NCBI GenBank assembly: GCA_964413425.1
Contig: CAYPST010000169.1
Span: 1-5,711, forward strand
Origin: DATFLS01 sp964413425
Lineage (GTDB): Bacteria; Fidelibacterota; JAANXI01
Length of the DNA: 5,711 nt
Direction: 5' to 3'
Under the pieces are notes generated by a model. The model did not search any database and was not told the origin of the DNA. It was given only the letters and a program-made list of their open reading frames with translations. How positions within the stretch are numbered: position 1 is the first letter of the stretch; the number at the start of each line of letters is the position of its first letter. This document shows, piece by piece, positions 4,928-5,711 of this stretch. The translations under genes and the position numbers were made by a program.

Positions 4928-5711
4928 TTATTCGAGGATCAGCTGCCGGTTATAGAGGAACTCGAAGGAGAAGGTTTTGGAAGTACTCTTCCGCTCGATG
5001 TATTCGGCCACCTTTTCCAGGCGTGCCGGAAGTTCCATAATTTTGTCACGGGCCTTTCGTCCCCGGGCGCTTAACCCGCTCAGGTTGCCGATATCCCAGA
5101 ATCCGATGGCTTCCTCCACAATCGCTTTGTACTCCCAGGGCCCATAGATGCCGGTGCGCCGGACGATATCCGCCATCTTTTTGAATCCCGGAATCGACAA
5201 GCCCGGCATATCGATACTCGGGAGAATTTGCAGCGCCGACTGCAGCGCCCGGTTGGGATCAATCTCCAGAATGGATTTGAAGACCTTCCGGTAAAAGGCA
5301 TAGTGGCGGGCTTCGTCCGACGCCACCTGACGGAGAATTCCGCCTAACAGCGGCTCGTCGTTGCTGACCTGCTTGCCGGTGTTGCCGTGGGCTATCTGGG
5401 TAGCCCGTTCCTGCAGGGTGGTATAGACAAACACCCGGTAAGGATCTTTGTCCCAATCCGGCGTAAACCCGCCCTGCTGGTAATCGAATTGTAACTCCTC
5501 GACCTCCCGGAACCTGAACAGCCGGGCATCCCGTACGTAATCCCGCAATACGTTCCCGTGGCGGTCTTCTTCTGCCGTCCAGAGAAAATTCCACTTGCTC
5601 CAGATGTTATCACTCCCCAGATAGGTGGAGAGAATCCGGTGAAAGTGCGGCAGGCCTTCTTCGGTCAGCAGATTCAGCGCCACCGAAACCCGGGCAGGAT
5701 CCGAGATGCTC
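4928..5711 (-). CDS. Acyl-[acyl-carrier-protein] desaturase, N-terminus outside the window
   Basis: A soluble di-iron fatty-acid desaturase of the plant stearoyl-ACP desaturase family, which inserts a cis double bond into acyl-ACP using O2 and ferredoxin-supplied electrons in the cytoplasm. All six iron ligands are visible, numbered from the GTG at 5681-5683: Glu8 in TEEGLP, Glu39 and His42 in AEEDRHGN, Glu92 in QERATQIAHGNT, Glu124 and His127 in SDEARH. The C-terminus (LSGLSARGRKARDKIMELP, later FSFEFLYNRQLILE) matches the family end, so the 3' part is complete. The frame continues upstream without a stop to the window edge, reading SISDPARVSV before ALNLLTEEG, so the GTG is not the real start and the first part of the gene is cut off. 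As I recall the castor enzyme, ligand spacings agree (53 and 32-33 residues) except the first interval, 31 here against 38. It converges on the sialidase-like gene; no terminator was found after its stop. Confidence 0.95.
   Translation of the reverse strand, partial: SISDPARVSVALNLLTEEGLPHFHRILSTYLGSDNIWSKWNFLWTAEEDRHGNVLRDYVRDARLFRFREVEELQFDYQQGGFTPDWDKDPYRVFVYTTLQERATQIAHGNTGKQVSNDEPLLGGILRQVASDEARHYAFYRKVFKSILEIDPNRALQSALQILPSIDMPGLSIPGFKKMADIVRRTGIYGPWEYKAIVEEAIGFWDIGNLSGLSARGRKARDKIMELPARLEKVAEYIERKSTSKTFSFEFLYNRQLILE

Noticed and set aside
4690..5074. + strand frame overlapping the micro-ORFs and the desaturase 3' end
   Set aside because: Its right part is antisense to a certain gene, and its third codon positions are GC-poor, unlike the neighbours.
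1..5711. CRISPR array, tRNA, rRNA, transposase, integrase or known defence genes
   Set aside because: No regularly spaced repeats, cloverleaf-like sequences or matching protein motifs were seen on either strand.

Overview
The window looks like chromosomal DNA of a free-living, probably Bacteroidota-like bacterium (Balneolota or Rhodothermota would fit). The reasons are a surface lipoprotein phosphatase, a secreted sialidase-fold protein, a soluble acyl-ACP desaturase, few strong Shine-Dalgarno sites and moderate GC. This placement is an inference. A run of exactly 100 Ns marks a scaffold join inside one gene, so the source is probably a draft or metagenome assembly.

Layout. Positions 12-52 hold a rho-independent terminator for a + strand gene lying to the left. 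Positions 97-303 (-) are a protein-like open frame without a start codon, probably the 3' remnant of a gene. Nothing is supported in 304-430. Two genes follow on the - strand: a purple-acid-phosphatase-like lipoprotein (1190-2380, interrupted by the gap) and then, 66 nt further downstream, a YgeA-type aspartate/glutamate racemase (431-1123). They may be co-transcribed from a candidate promoter at 2491-2518. Between the phosphatase and the next gene is about 950 nt of non-coding DNA, which contains a composite palindromic repeat at 2664-2893.

A secreted BNR/Asp-box protein of the predicted-neuraminidase type runs on the + strand (3329-4582). Its last ~42 codons coincide with a dense block of palindromes (4454-4580) and do not look like part of the beta-propeller. 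Downstream on the - strand are two very short open frames in the same phase, separated by one TGA (4636-4857). An acyl-ACP desaturase lacking only its N-terminus (4928-5711, -) runs off the right edge.

The genes do not form one pathway: amino-acid racemisation, phosphoester hydrolysis, carbohydrate recognition or cleavage, and membrane-lipid desaturation. No CRISPR array, tRNA, rRNA, transposase or recognisable defence system is visible. The most unusual content is the non-coding part: the palindrome block that appears to have overwritten the 3' end of the sialidase gene, the second palindromic repeat at 2664-2893, and the start-less or TGA-split reading frames that suggest local gene decay.
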